From assembly GCA_032871835.1 (NCBI GenBank), contig CM065298.1, forward strand, positions 71,204,154-71,268,153: a stretch of DNA of 64,000 nt. The letters run 5' to 3'. This DNA comes from Dipteronia dyeriana (taxonomy: Eukaryota > Streptophyta > Magnoliopsida > Sapindales > Sapindaceae). Below the pieces are notes generated by a model. The model saw only the letters and a program-made list of their open reading frames with translations, ran no database searches and was not told the origin of the DNA. Shown here one piece after another: positions 11,781-22,542 of the stretch; position 1 is the stretch's first letter, and each line of letters begins with the position of its first letter. The translations under genes and the position numbers were made by a program.

Positions 11781-12326
11781 GGAAAAAATGGTTCAAAACG
11801 CAACGGAAGCGTGAGAAATAAGAAAATTAGGGTTTGCGTATAAATAAAAAAATTCCCTTTTATGCAACAAGAACCTTAACCATAGATTAATTGAAGTATA
11901 TAAAAGTATCATACATTTTTCTCGTGACGATTGAAAGAGCACCAAATTGATTCCGTAAGACCTTCCAATCCAATCACGAACATGAATCACCTAGGAGTGT
12001 GGGCTCCAGTTCTTTAAATTGTATACCTGAGGATGAAGAAAAAACAAAATCTTTTCTTTGTTAGTTACAAATATCCTCCAATAAAAAAAGTCCAAGAATG
12101 TCCTTTCACTTGTGAATTATCAATCTACTTGATTGAAACTCGTGTGAACCCGATTTGATTTTGTACACAAAACCCTTTTGATGTAAAGGATACTAGTATA
12201 CTATCAAAAACAAAAACGTTCTCTTTTTCTCTTTTCTGCTTGGCCGAATTCAACACCCTATATCTTAGAGTTGATTGAATTTTGTCTAGAGTAAAATACT
12301 AAATTTTTGTCTCTCAAAATTCTCTC
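11781..12326. other. Unclassified AT-rich block, possible LTR fragment
   Basis: These 546 bp separate truncated RT from the 5' LTR of A. The stretch is unlike either and carries no ORF of note. It starts with text like TGGTTCAAAACGCAACGGAA, which is the style of some plant copia LTR termini, so it may be a truncated LTR into which A inserted. The last five bases, CTCTC (12322-12326), are the candidate left TSD of A. Confidence 0.3.
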
Positions 12327-14895
12327 TGTTAGGTTTTAGTTTGTGTTGGCATTAATTCCATATCAATATGATATTTACTTGTAATGATTTAGTTGTTTAG
12401 ATTCATGATGATTCAAGCTTTAAAGAAGAATGAACAACAAGTCAAAGAAAGTTCAAAGTCTTTAAAGAGAAAGGATGCAATATGGTTCTACACAGGTATA
12501 CTAAGACCTTATGTTTCTCTTACAAGTCTTATGCACACACACACAATTCATATATTTGTGTCCCTGCGTCATTGTGCACCATTATAGACACACACATACA
12601 ATTCATTCATATGTGTCCCTGCATCGTTGTGCACCATGTTTAACATATTCACACACACTTGAAGATGAATGCTCACGCATTGGTATGAAAATAACATGTT
12701 TTGGAAAATGCATGATTGGAGACTATCTCTATGTAGTTTGCATTCTAGTGTGGATTGTGTTTGTATGTGTATATATTCGTATAATATAGATATTGAGTGT
12801 CGGTCATTTCGGTTACTCATACTATTGTTTTCAAGTTCTAAGTCAAAAGATATTACACTTTCAACTCATGTTGCATACATTGTTTTTGTATTCATATATC
12901 GAGTTGAATTATTATTTTTTGGGTTAAGTATCTTATATGTCCATGTCCGTTTAAGAGTTATGGTTTGTAATCCATAAACGGATTCAAATTCTGAGTTTGG
13001 AGGCAGGAGAACGGTAGAAGAATGCAAGGGGAGAGCACGAGGAAAAGAAGTGCCGCCATCTCCGGAAAGAGTGCTTGCTGCCCCGAGATACCCACGTGCC
13101 ATCTCAGGCAGCAGGCATGCTTGGTGCTCTTAAGGGTAGTTTGGTCATGCTTGCACTATTCTTTGCCTCTCCTTTATATTCTCCTTCTCTCTCACAATTC
13201 ATTCTAAGAAGAAATTCAAACTAGTGTGCAGAAATTTTCTCTCCACATTTTCTCTCTACATTTTCTCACCTTCCAAACACCATAACTTCTTCATTTGAAC
13301 TCTGCTTTGAGTGATTCAAAGTTGAGAGTGTTTGTCTATTCATCCTCCATCTTTTCTTTGAAGGTTTGAGTGAGTGTTGCTGCTGTTTTTGAAGTCTAAG
13401 CACACAAAAACGGGACTGCACCTAAATCATCCAAGGTATTGTATTTCTCTTAAAGTTTTCTTTTAAAACTTGGTCAATTGCCTTGGTTTTTCTTCTTCAA
13501 CTTATATATGTGTATTGTGAGTGTTTTTATTTGAGTTTTGAATTCTTTTAAAGCTAGGTTGAGTTTCAAATGAAATCCTACATGTTGAGTTAGGTTTTAA
13601 TTTTGCCTATGTTTTCACATGTTTGAGATTGTATTGTGCTAGCTTTGATTCTAAGACTATTTGATGATCTTTGATTGATTGATTTTGTGAAAAATAGTTC
13701 CTCACATGTATTAGGCTCTCTTGGCCTAATTCTCACATCAATACATGTGTTTATGTTCTTTTGAGCTATTCATGTGTTTTGTTGAATCTATGATTAGGAA
13801 TATGCTCTAGAACTTTAGCTTAAATCTAAATGACTTTGTCATATGATTTTAGCATGTTTTTGGTTTGTGTGATTTTAACTTGATCTTGTGATTAATTGAA
13901 CATATCTTGTGATTCAAGTTTAGATCTATGCATGTATCTAGGTTGTGATTAATGATGAACATATCTTATATGATCTAGATTGATTATACATGCATAATTG
14001 ACTAGACTACATTTGATTTGTGCATTCATGCTCATGTCTAGTATTTTCCATAGGATGTGTTGATCATAGCATTCTATGTTGTGTGCTTGTTTGCGTTTTG
14101 CATTCATGATCACTTAGATGCCTTATAAGAAGGAAGTATTGACAATAGGTGTGAGACCTATGCTGTTGAGCAAGAAGTCTTGGCAAGAGGTGTGAGACCT
14201 TGGATTGTCAAGCAAGGAAGTCCTTGCTAGAGTCTGGAGGACTCGGATAGTCAAGCAAGAAGTCTTGCCTAGGGTCGTGAGGATCCGGATACGTTAGCGA
14301 GGAATTCTTGACTAGAGTCAGGAGGACTCAGATAGTTGAGCAAAAAGTCTTGCCTTGGGGTGTGAGGATCCGGTAAGGTGAGCGAGGAAGTATTGACAAG
14401 AGGTGTGAGGCCTCAGACTGTTGAGCATGAGGGTGACATCTTCATGAGTAGGATAGGAGGGTAGTTTCTAGGTGAAGGGGTAACTTGAGAGATTGTACTT
14501 GTCTTATCTACTGATGGATTTTGTTTGCCGGTAGCTGCTAGCCCGTGGATGTTTCCTCTTTGGAGGTTTACCACGTTATATCTTATGTCAACTTCTCTTT
14601 ATCCCTATCTCTCTAGTATTTGTATTTTTTATTTGAATACTATGGATAGAACTCTTTATGTAAGTTGACTTCCTTTCTATAATATAGATTGTGTATGTGT
14701 TACAATTACTTGTTTTTATCACACTTTACTTGTTCTATATATTGATTAAGTATCTTTACTTAATTTATATATTGTGATACAAGCAATCTAGAGTGATAAA
14801 CTTTTGTTTGTTTCTAAGGGAGTCAAAAAAGGTGTCTAACCTATTCGCCCCTCATCTAGGTTAGTCTTTAGCATTTAACAGTGTTTGTATTTTCA
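12327..14895 (+). repeat. 5' LTR of A (2569 bp)
   Basis: It starts TGTTAGGTTTTAG and ends GTATTTTCA directly before the PBS. It is homologous to the LTRs of E (26707-29306) and D. It contains the GC-rich palindrome zone (about 13048-13118, decayed here), a pyrimidine-rich stretch with TTTATATT near 13170 that could include a promoter, the direct-repeat array of about 40 bp (14116-14430) and near the 3' end the CCTATTCGCCCCTC motif. The short open frames inside it are not conserved between copies. Confidence 0.9.
14116..14430. repeat. LTR-internal direct repeats of about 40 bp (A)
   Basis: About seven units of the form 'GAGCAAGAAGTCTTGGCAAG' plus a GTGTGAGGCCTTGGATTGTC-type half. Equivalent arrays occur in every Sirevirus-like LTR of the window: 28550-28850 and 40140-40440 (E), 22930-23200 and 44540-44800 (C, reverse), 50570-50800 and 58310-58625 (D, reverse). 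Confidence 0.85.
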
Positions 14896-14912
14896 ATTGG
14901 TATCAAAGCAGG
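14896..14912 (+). promoter_or_regulatory. Primer-binding site of A (tRNA-iMet)
   Basis: ATTGGTATCAAAGCAGG follows the LTR directly. Plant retroelements primed by initiator-Met tRNA have TGGTATCAGAGC; one mismatch is present. Confidence 0.85.
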
Positions 14913-15000
14913 ACACTAGATTGCACTTAGTGTGAGTCCAGGGTGATACATTCATGGTTTTTGCAGGGCGTTTGAAGTCCTGGGTTTATAGGATGATGTA

Positions 15001-16990
15001 ATGGCGAAAGAAGCCTTAAATACTAGGCCACCATTACTTCGAGGCACTAACTATCGGTATTGGAAGTTGAGGATGAAAGCCTACATCCGTTCTATTGATG
15101 AAAGGGCTTGGATGGTAGTGGAAGAAGGTTATAGTCCTCCTACCAAGGTTCAAGAGGATGGAACCATGATACTCAAGCCCATGAGTGAATGGACAACGAA
15201 AGAGTTTGAGGTTGCTAAATGGCACCATCGTGCTATGAATGCCATCTTCGGAGGAGTTGATGGGCATCAATTCTCCTACATTCAAAATATTGAATCCGCA
15301 AAGGAATCTTGGGATACTCTCCAAGTTACTAATGAAGGAACCTTAGCGGTGAAGAAATCGAGACTTCAAATGTTGGCATCACAATTTGAAGGTTTAAGTA
15401 TGGGTGAAGAAGAAAAGTTGAAGACTTCTAATTCCGGCTTCTTAATATTGCTAATCAATGTCAAGCACTTGGAGTATCCATCTCAAAAGAGCATTTAAAT
15501 TGGAAAATCCTTAGGTCTCTTCCTAAGAGATTTAAATCAAAGGTGACGGCCATTGAGAAAAACAAGGATTTGGATAGTATGAAAGTCGATGAGTTGCTTG
15601 GGTCTCTCAAAACTTATGAGATGTGCTTGAAGCCAAAGATTAAAAGTAAGGGAATCGCTCTCAATGCTATTAAGGAGGAGAGTGATGATGAAAATAAAGA
15701 GATGGCTCTTTTGGTTAGAAGGTTCAAGAAGTTTCTAAAGAAGAATGCCAAGCCTAGAGGCAAGTCTTCTAAGAAAAAGGGAGTTAAGAAAACATCATCT
15801 CCAAGGAATGAGAAGAATAGTCAAGCTATGAACAAGAAAGAAGTTCAATGCTACAATTGTCATGGTTTTGGTCACTTTGCTAGTGAGTGCACCAAGAAGC
15901 CATCTAAGAAAGACAAGAAAGGCAAAGTGTTAGCAGCTACTTGGAGTGATGATAATTCTAGTGAAATTGAGAGCTGTAGTAGTGAGTCTTCAAGTGATGA
16001 AGAGTTTGTGAGCAACTTTATAGCTCTAACGGCTTCTTATTCTCCACTAGATGTTGATGGTACAATATCTTTGAACAAGAACTTTGATGCAAATCATCAT
16101 GGAAGCTCTAGTTTCATTCCTACTAATCTTGAGTTGTTGAACAAGATATAAAACCTTGAAGAAGCTAGAGATAATGTTCTAAGATAGGTAATTGAGAAGG
16201 ATGATTTGATCAAGAAATAACTAGATGAGTTTGTGGTTGTTCCTCGTAGACTTCTTGGCGAGAAAGGTGATATTATGAAGAAGTTTAGAGAACTTGAAAA
16301 GATAAACCTTGAGAAGGATAATGTGATTTCTTCTTTGAAGAAGAGAGAACAAGAATTGATGGAAGAGTTAGACACGGCTAAGGAGGGAATCTTGTTAACT
16401 CTCATAGTGGTGAAGACGACTTGGTAGTTGTAGAGTAGCGCTTGGAAGCACCACTTCCTACACACTTTGATGAAGTCGTGATTGATAAGAAACTACATAA
16501 GAAGAGAATATCAAAAGCCAAGAAGAAGTTGGTGAACAAGGTATCTTTACAAACTCCTGGTGAAGCTAGTTCAACTCCAAAAGGTATAATCTCATATTTT
16601 ATTCCAATTTGAAATTATTGCAACACAATAGGTTACATTAAGCCTAAGTGTTATAAATATATAGAAAAATGCAAATTAGGAAATGAATTTAGAGATAAGG
16701 AGATTAAACTTCAACTTGAACATGCTAAGCTCTTGAAAGTTGAGAAACATGATAAAGTTCTTTTGATATATGTGTTGATTGAGTTGAAAGTTCTTTTGAC
16801 AAAGCTTGTGTTGAAAATGTTAATGAAGAGTGTGTTAATGATATTCTAGTTAATCAAGTCACTGAAGAACTTTACTCTAGATTTAACATTGTTGTCAAGG
16901 ATGATATTGGAAATGTTTGTGTAGGTACACCCAAGAACAAGTGGTTCAAGGGTGAGTGCTTTTATCACGAAAATAAGAAGCACATGTGAG
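15001..16990 (+). pseudogene. gag: Sirevirus-like gag pseudogene (A)
   Basis: The first part (15001-15498) gives the copia Gag (UBN2-type) domain, with 'NYRYWKLRMKAYIRSIDERA' and 'WHHRAMNAIFGGVDGHQFSY'. The longer start used in D is lost, because its ATG is CTG here and a stop follows. One base is lost near 15420 and the reading continues in another frame through 15543-16151: 'LNWKILRSLPKRFKSKVTAI', a basic stretch and knuckle 1 C-YN-C-HGFG-H-FASE-C, then an acidic Ser/Glu-rich region. Stops near 16149, 16185 and 16217 precede a coiled-coil-like part (16233-16427). The second knuckle (about 16605-16660) is spoiled by a stop and a C-to-N change. The final conserved block 'LYSRFNIVVKDDIGNVCVGT' ends at about 16989. 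No pol frame follows. Confidence 0.85.
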
Positions 16991-18653
16991 ATAGCTTTGA
17001 GGCAATTTATCAATTGTGTTGAGAATTCTTGCTTGCTAGCTTTGAATACTCCATGTATTGATATGAACTTGGTTATCTCACATCATGTTTGTTATGATGG
17101 TCAAAATTTGTTGATTAACTTTAGAGAAGTTCTTTTGATATATGTGTTGATTGAGTTGAGATATTATGTTTTTTATACTCTTGTTATGAAACATCGTCAA
17201 CTTGGTGTCATGAGGACATTCAAGGCAAGAGTGCTCATAAAAAGGGCGAAAGTATGATATTTGGTAAATATATAATGTGCAAAAAGGTATCTCTAATGCA
17301 TGTTCTTTTAGATATTCATCTTTTGACTCAATTTTTGATATATATCTCATAACATGTCATATTAGAGAATTTTGTATAGCATACATATGGTTCTCATTGA
17401 CATTTGCTATTTTAGGATCTAATAGTGATATTGTTCACATTGATCTTAACTTTGATGATTGTTTGTGTATAGTATATTGAGTGGCATTACTTTTGAAAAT
17501 ATGAGCTTCATATTCTTTGAAAGCTACTTATTAGAGAAGAAATGACCTTGGATAAGTCTCTACCTATTGCTTTTAGATCATGTACTAATGAGCCATAAAA
17601 TCTTGGCTTTCTAAAAATTGCACCTTGCTTCTCTTATATGTTTTGCTAGTATGTTGAGTTTACTAATATGTAAACATTGGATACACCTTGAAGTTTTTGT
17701 GCTAAAGTAGATTTAAAATGACCTATGGTTAGTATCTATTTTTCTTCAGTAATTGCATAGAACTCAACGAGCACCTTCATGGAAAGGGCTACACACATTG
17801 GTTGCGAAAGCTACCCAATATTGGAAAGAGCTACACCATTGTGATGACTGAAAGTCATCATGAAGTAAATTTTTGTTTATGTAAAAAAAATGGAGAAAAA
17901 TCAAAGAAGTGTTGAAATGAAATTATATATAAAAAAATTCATTGATTCAAAGCCTAAAAAGAAAAAGAGGAAAGCTTAAAAAGGAGTTTAGTTGAAAATC
18001 AAATGAGCTCGGGTTTAAAAACAGAAATGGGATGACAAGCCACATGCACACACAAGCTCATATGTTGAAATCTATTCTCTTAAAAGTAAAAATTCCGGAT
18101 GATAATCGGTTTGACTTCTTATGGAAAAAGCTTAAGATGAATAGTTGTTGGAAATTGTTTGCATGTTGATTATCAAACTAGTTCTTGATATATATTTGAA
18201 GCATATTTCTCACACACACTTTGTTTATGAGTATGATGATATTTTAGCAATTGTTGAAGAATTATGAGAGAACTAGAAAAATCTTTGTGCATCTCTCTTA
18301 GCATATGAAGCTTATTTTGTTGATATTTCTTCAAATTGCTTGAATGTGTGATTGTGTGAACATTTTTGTGAACTTTATGCTATCATTGATTTTAGTTATA
18401 GCATTTATCAAGGGGAAGCATTGTATGCTAGTCATTGTTCTCTTTTATGATATGTTCACATGCTTCATTTTGTTACATGTTGGCATATTTTGACTTAATG
18501 ATACTTGTAAGATATTACTCACTATCTTTGTCTTGCATGATGATTCATTCTTAAGTCATATGTCTTTGTTTTATATATTTGTGACTAATATGTTTGTTTT
18601 GTCTTTCACTCACTTTTGTTGTTTGTATATAGCATATTATATCACAAGAACAA
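16991..18653 (+). other. Conserved non-coding linker between gag and ORF2 (A)
   Basis: These 1.66 kb have no meaningful ORF but are highly similar to 31459-33128 (E) and to the reverse of 54053-55790 (D); parts are also shared with C (25300-26700). They include a repeated GCTAC motif zone (17761-17875), the CCGGATGATAATCGG motif (about 18096-18110) and a PPT-like CAAGGGGAAGCATTG (about 18409). The short open frames at 16952-17257 and 17277-17480 lie here and are not convincing genes. Confidence 0.7.
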
Positions 18654-19299
18654 ATGAGAAGAACTAAGGTTACCAGGAGTGGAAATCAATCGAATCCCAT
18701 TGTGAAAGCCAAGTCTACCTCAAAGGGATCCAAAGCTTCAAGGTCAAAGTATTTAGGGATCTTTGGAACTAAGAAGATATTTCAAGAGAGAGGCATTGAC
18801 TTAGGTAAATGTAAAGATTCTTATGTTCTTAAATGCATTAAGGATAGAAATTGGGAATCTTGGGTGGGCATGTTAGGAATAGTGAATGATACTCTTGTTT
18901 GAGAGTTTTATCTTGAATATTTGAGAGTGCCACCTTATTTGATGCTTTGATGGAGATTAGGGGTGTTGTGTTTAGAGTTAACCCGAAAAACATTAACAAG
19001 TTTCTTGGGCTATCAAATGATATAGATTCGAACTTTCTAGATGTAGATGTCATTGAGAATCTTAATATCATGGGTAGAACTCTTTGTAACAATGCTTCTT
19101 TTGAGTGGAAAGGTAGAGCCTTTATTAGTCAACATGAGTTAACTAAGGCTAGTGCATTTTGGCATCTATTCATTTGCACCAACATTATTGGATCTTCGAA
19201 TTCAACCGAGTTGAATAAAGACAAGATCAAAATAGTGTATGCCTTGGTGACTAATCAATCTATAAACCTTGGGGATTTACTTATGCTTTATATTGATAG
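18654..19299 (+). pseudogene. ORF2, plant-transposon-protein-like, truncated (A)
   Basis: The start ATG at 18654 lies just after ATCACAAGAACAA, matching the E start at 33129. Residues 1-82 give a basic, Ser/Lys-rich N-terminus and then 'FQERGIDLGKCKDSYVLKCI' and 'RNWESW'. TGA replaces Arg at about 18900 and a shift follows; the frame resumes at 18947 with 'IRGVVFRVNPKNINKFLGLS', 'GRTLCNNASFEWKGRAFISQ' and 'KASAFWHLFICTNIIGSSNS'. This layout (xVFRVNPxxINxFLGL ... W.HLF...I..SSxSTELN...I..LVTxxxINLGDLL) resembles the domain annotated as 'putative plant transposon protein' (PF20167). At about 19300 the coding sequence runs straight into LTR sequence, so the C-terminal third is gone. Confidence 0.75.
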
Positions 19300-19301
19300 T
19301 G

Positions 19302-20064
19302 TCGGTTACTCATACTATTGTTTTCAAGTTCTAAGTCAAAAGATACTACACTTTCAACTCATGTTGCATACATTGTCTTCGTATTCATATATCGAGTCGA
19401 ATTATTATTTTTTGGGTTGAGTATCTTATATGTCCATGTTCGTGTGAGAGTTACTGTTTGTAATCCGTAAATGGATTAAAATTCTGAGTTCGGAGGCAGG
19501 AGAACGGTCGAAGAACGCGAGGGGAGCGTGAGAGGGAAAGAAGTGCAACCAAGCACTCTTTCCCGAGATGGCTCGTGGCCATCTCGGGACAGAATGCTTG
19601 CTGCCCCAAGATGCCCACGTGCCATCTCTGGTAGCAGGCATGTTTGGTGCTCTTAAGGGTAGTTTGTTCATTCTTGCTTCATTCTTTTTCTCTCCTTTAT
19701 ATTATCCTTCCCTCTCACATTTCATTCTAAGAAGAAATTCAAACTAGTGTGCAGAATTTTTTGCTCTACATTTACTCAGCTTCCAAACACCATAACCTCT
19801 TCATTTGAACAAAGATTTGAGTGATTCAAAGTTGAGAGTGTTTGTCTATTCATCCTTTATCTTTTCTCTGAAGGTTTAAGTGAGTTTTGTTGCTGTTTTT
19901 GGAGTCTAAACACACAAAAACGGGACTGCACCTAAATCAACTAAGGTATTGTTTTTCTCTCAAAGTTTTCTTTTAAAACTTGGTCAATTGCCCTGGGTTT
20001 TCTTCTTCAACTTATATACGTTTATTGTGAGTGTTTTTATTTGAGTTTTGATTTGAGTTTTGAA
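19302..20064 (+). repeat. Partial 3' LTR of A
   Basis: Sequence from GTTACTCATACTATTG matches the A LTR from about 12808 to about 13545, so about 480 bp of the LTR 5' part and all of its 3' half are missing. It contains a well-preserved palindrome pair (19561-19640). It ends near 20064, where minus-strand aORF sequence of B resumes. Confidence 0.8.
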
Positions 20065-20158
20065 CTAGGGATTGGCGAAATAGCAGCAGCAACAGGGACT
20101 TGATCCTACACCTGACCAGATGATCCCTTAATCCTATGAAGTCTAGCTTCCAACTCTG

Positions 20159-21443
20159 CTAGATTAGATCTAGCTGTAAAAAGAGAAGATGGAGGTACTC
20201 TGTGCACCACGATTGGTACCGATACATGTCTGCCATGTTCAGTTGAGGTATTAGCCCCTGGAATGGGCTCAGGGTTAGGTAGGAGCCTAGTGGGAGAGGT
20301 CTATGGAGTAAAGGATAGGTCCTCAGATTCTTCAGTTCCTCTAGGTCTGGTAGAGGTACTACAGAAACTGCCAAGACAACAAGGTTAATATCTACAAGTC
20401 AGTAATTCATAACAAAATCCAAAAAGCAGAGATAAGAAGTCAAGCTACTTGGTGAATCGTGGGAGATACAGTGGTAAAGGTCCACCTTTCCTAACTCAAA
20501 GGCATCCGATGTGGGTACCTCATGTTGATATAGGATTGGGGCCACGATATTCTTCAAAATTTTCTTCGACGCAACGGAGGTGCTGCCCTTCTCCCACCAG
20601 GTCCTACCACTGAATTGAGTAGGGACCTCGTACTCAGATCCCCCGATGTGGATTAAGCTCCCCTAGTTGCCTCTTACAAAGACCAATTCTTCCTTTCAGG
20701 TGGGGTCTTTCTTTCAGGCACCAGGCACTATGAGTTTCAAGAGGTTCTTAAGTCGAGCATAAAATTAGCCCTTTTGATCAGAGGAGTTAGTAGCGATCTA
20801 GAAAATAAGCCTTAACTCATCCAGCCTCGATTCCCTGGTGATTTTATCCATCTCGCACTGTTCCCTCCACATGATGAGGAATTCTACTAGGTGTCTCCAG
20901 AACCTTGGTGTCAGTTGTAGCGGGGCGAGCTGCAAGGCATGTAGCGCCCGACAGAGAGTGGGGTGGAGAGGTAGCCTGACCCGACATTCGAAAGCCACTA
21001 TATGGATAAGGAGCTAGCTAGGAAGTGAGGAATACATGTCATACCTAAGGTATGAAATGGTAATGGTAATGTCAGAGGTAATTGTGAAATCTCTCTTAAA
21101 GGGTCGAATCAGTTCATTCATGCAGATTGACTCAGGTATGCATCGGAAATCAATACGAAGAGAAAACGCTCCTCCAGTCGAGGTCGCCATATCACCAGCC
21201 AGGCATCAACCTTTCCGAACCTCACCGGACTCCTCGTTCGATTCATCATCCACATCGACTGCGGTATCAGGGTCGTTGCTAAAACCTGACTGATAGCAAT
21301 ATTTTGACCCGATCAACGATGTTGGGAGGCAGAACAACCATTTTCACTGTCACCCCATTAACGACTCCTCTTTATATGGACGAGGCTCCCACTGGCTGTG
21401 GCAATGTCGTCAAAGATCTGTTCTAGGTTGCTTGAAGAAGACA
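20159..21443 (-). pseudogene. Antisense ORF of B, Transposase_28-like (putative gypsy type transposon), with intron
   Basis: The minus strand, antisense to B gag-pol, holds a relic of the PF04195-type protein: start-like ATG at 21443 (MSSSSNLEQIFDDIATASGS), then decayed sequence, then 20998-20798 with 'RLPLHPTLCRALHALQLAPL' and LTPRFWRHLVEFLIMW, the P-L-H-P...L..APxQLxPN.W domain signature. A further piece, open for about 64 codons, runs to 20449 (SEYEVPTQFSGRTWWEKG ... AFELGKVDLYHCIS). A plausible 81-nt intron (20368-20448) joins it in phase to 20367-20159. Stops and shifts at several points make it non-functional. Tat-lineage gypsy elements are known for such an antisense ORF in the 3' part of the element, and the position fits. 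Confidence 0.65.
20368..20448 (-). other. Predicted GT-AG intron in the aORF
   Basis: Read on the minus strand, the donor is CCAA|GTAGCTTG and the acceptor TTGTCTTGGCAG|TTTCTG, with a T-rich interior of 81 nt. The frames on both sides are open, and the exon junction keeps phase (one base of the codon before, two after). Confidence 0.55.
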
Positions 21444-21854
21444 TGGTGTCTGGTTATGAAGATTTAAGAATGAAGAATTTGAAGATTGGAGAAAGTCAAG
21501 GGGAAGATTCAAGAAGGCTAGGTTTTTTTTTTCTTTAAAAGAGGAAAACAAAGGAAATGTAAAGAGTTGGTATATAAATAATGAGAAGAGGCGGTTATTG
21601 GTAGCAGATACATAATCTAAAAGACGAGATATTCGAATAGTGGGAAAGGTATTTTCGATAAACGCGGGACGTCGAAAATCTCTTCATTTTTCAAATAAAG
21701 GACCTACCTTAGCTCGACACTTGGACCATGCATTTATTGTAGGATTTCCTCCCTGATTTTAGTAACCGGTCAAGAAAGGAAAATTCTTCAAACATATCAG
21801 AAAACCCAACTCCGACCCAAAATGGTCACCAATGATCAAGTCAAGGTAGGGGTC
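21444..21854 (+). other. 3' untranslated part of B, ending in a degenerate PPT
   Basis: No coding sequence is seen. It includes an aORF 5' leader-like stretch (to about 21560) and then sequence matching 5991-6083 of T1 (GGAAAATTCTTCAA, CCAACTCC). It ends in CAAGGTAGGGGTCT, the counterpart of the PPT at 6071-6083. Confidence 0.45.
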
Positions 21855-22542
21855 TAAAAAAGAATTTTCCATCTACCTGGCAACTGGTAGGACCAACCTG
21901 GTAGGGTTTATATCGGGACCAGTTCCTGCACAACCTAGGTACCTCGATACCACTATCTAGGAAAACGGTCAGCATCACTTCTTCAAAATTGCCAGATATC
22001 AAGCCAAGCTAGCTTTTTGGTACCTCCTTCCTTGTACCTTAATACCATGATATCTATCTAGTACCCGATTACCTCGACACCAGATCGTAACCCGTGCAGG
22101 ATACCTCCTACCTGGTACCTAGGAAATGGGATACCTCCTACCTGATATCTAGGTATCGCGACATCAACCCAGTACCCAAGTACTGTGTATCTGCGATACT
22201 AGTCCAAGACCAATCCAATATGTATGCCTCCTCCGCCCGGTAGAAATAATGGTACCAAAAAGATGCCAGCATGCTCGAACATGTGCCACACCATCAAGAG
22301 TAGTTTGGTACATCTTGGTACCATACCGCCAATGGTACATAGTCAGCGTATTTTCCTTTAGCAAGGCGGAAGAGAAATTTGACTTCTCCGGTCATACAAA
22401 ACGCTAAAAATAGAGATAGTTAACTCTATTAATGGACATAATCAACCCCATTAATGGAGATAGTCAAATCTATTAATAAGTAATCAATTAACTTTTTAAT
22501 GGCCACTCACAATGCCAATAATGAGTGATCAGTCAACTCTTT
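21855..22542 (+). mobile_element. LTR L2, left part
   Basis: Homologous to L1: AGAATTTTCC near the start as at 6113, 'TACCTCGATACCACTATC' like the ACCTCGACACTAGATAGG text near 6625, then GGAAGAGAAATTTGACTT and the ATTAATGG repeats. It is interrupted at 22542/22543 by element C and continues at 46350. The first 25-30 bp of the LTR are not recognisable. Confidence 0.6.
22538..22542. repeat. TSD of element C, left copy (TCTTT)
   Basis: TCTTT lies immediately before the LTR start TGTAAATTCC and is repeated at 46345-46349 immediately after the other LTR end. Confidence 0.9.

Larger units (their letters stand above)
12327..20064 (+). mobile_element. Element A: non-autonomous Sirevirus-like (gag + ORF2), 3' damaged
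   Basis: Order on +: 5' LTR (12327-14895), PBS, gag pseudogene, conserved linker, ORF2 pseudogene, then an abrupt joint near 19300 into a partial LTR (about 19302-20064). No protease, integrase or RT lies between gag and ORF2; the same order without pol occurs in D and E. The 3' end of ORF2, the PPT and most of the 3' LTR were lost, so no TSD can be checked on that side. Confidence 0.85.

Noticed and set aside
14116..14430. CRISPR-like regular direct repeats
   Set aside because: Units are contiguous, without unique spacers, located in LTRs of a plant genome; ordinary tandem repeats.
16952..17480. Short frames after the A gag, considered as protease or integrase remnants
   Set aside because: No D-T/S-G, HHCC or D-D-E motifs; the same region in E and D is broken. 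It is the conserved linker.
20066..21443. Possible host gene on minus because of a spliceable intron
   Set aside because: The domain signature is that of retrotransposon antisense ORFs, it lies between B RT and L2, and it is full of stops.
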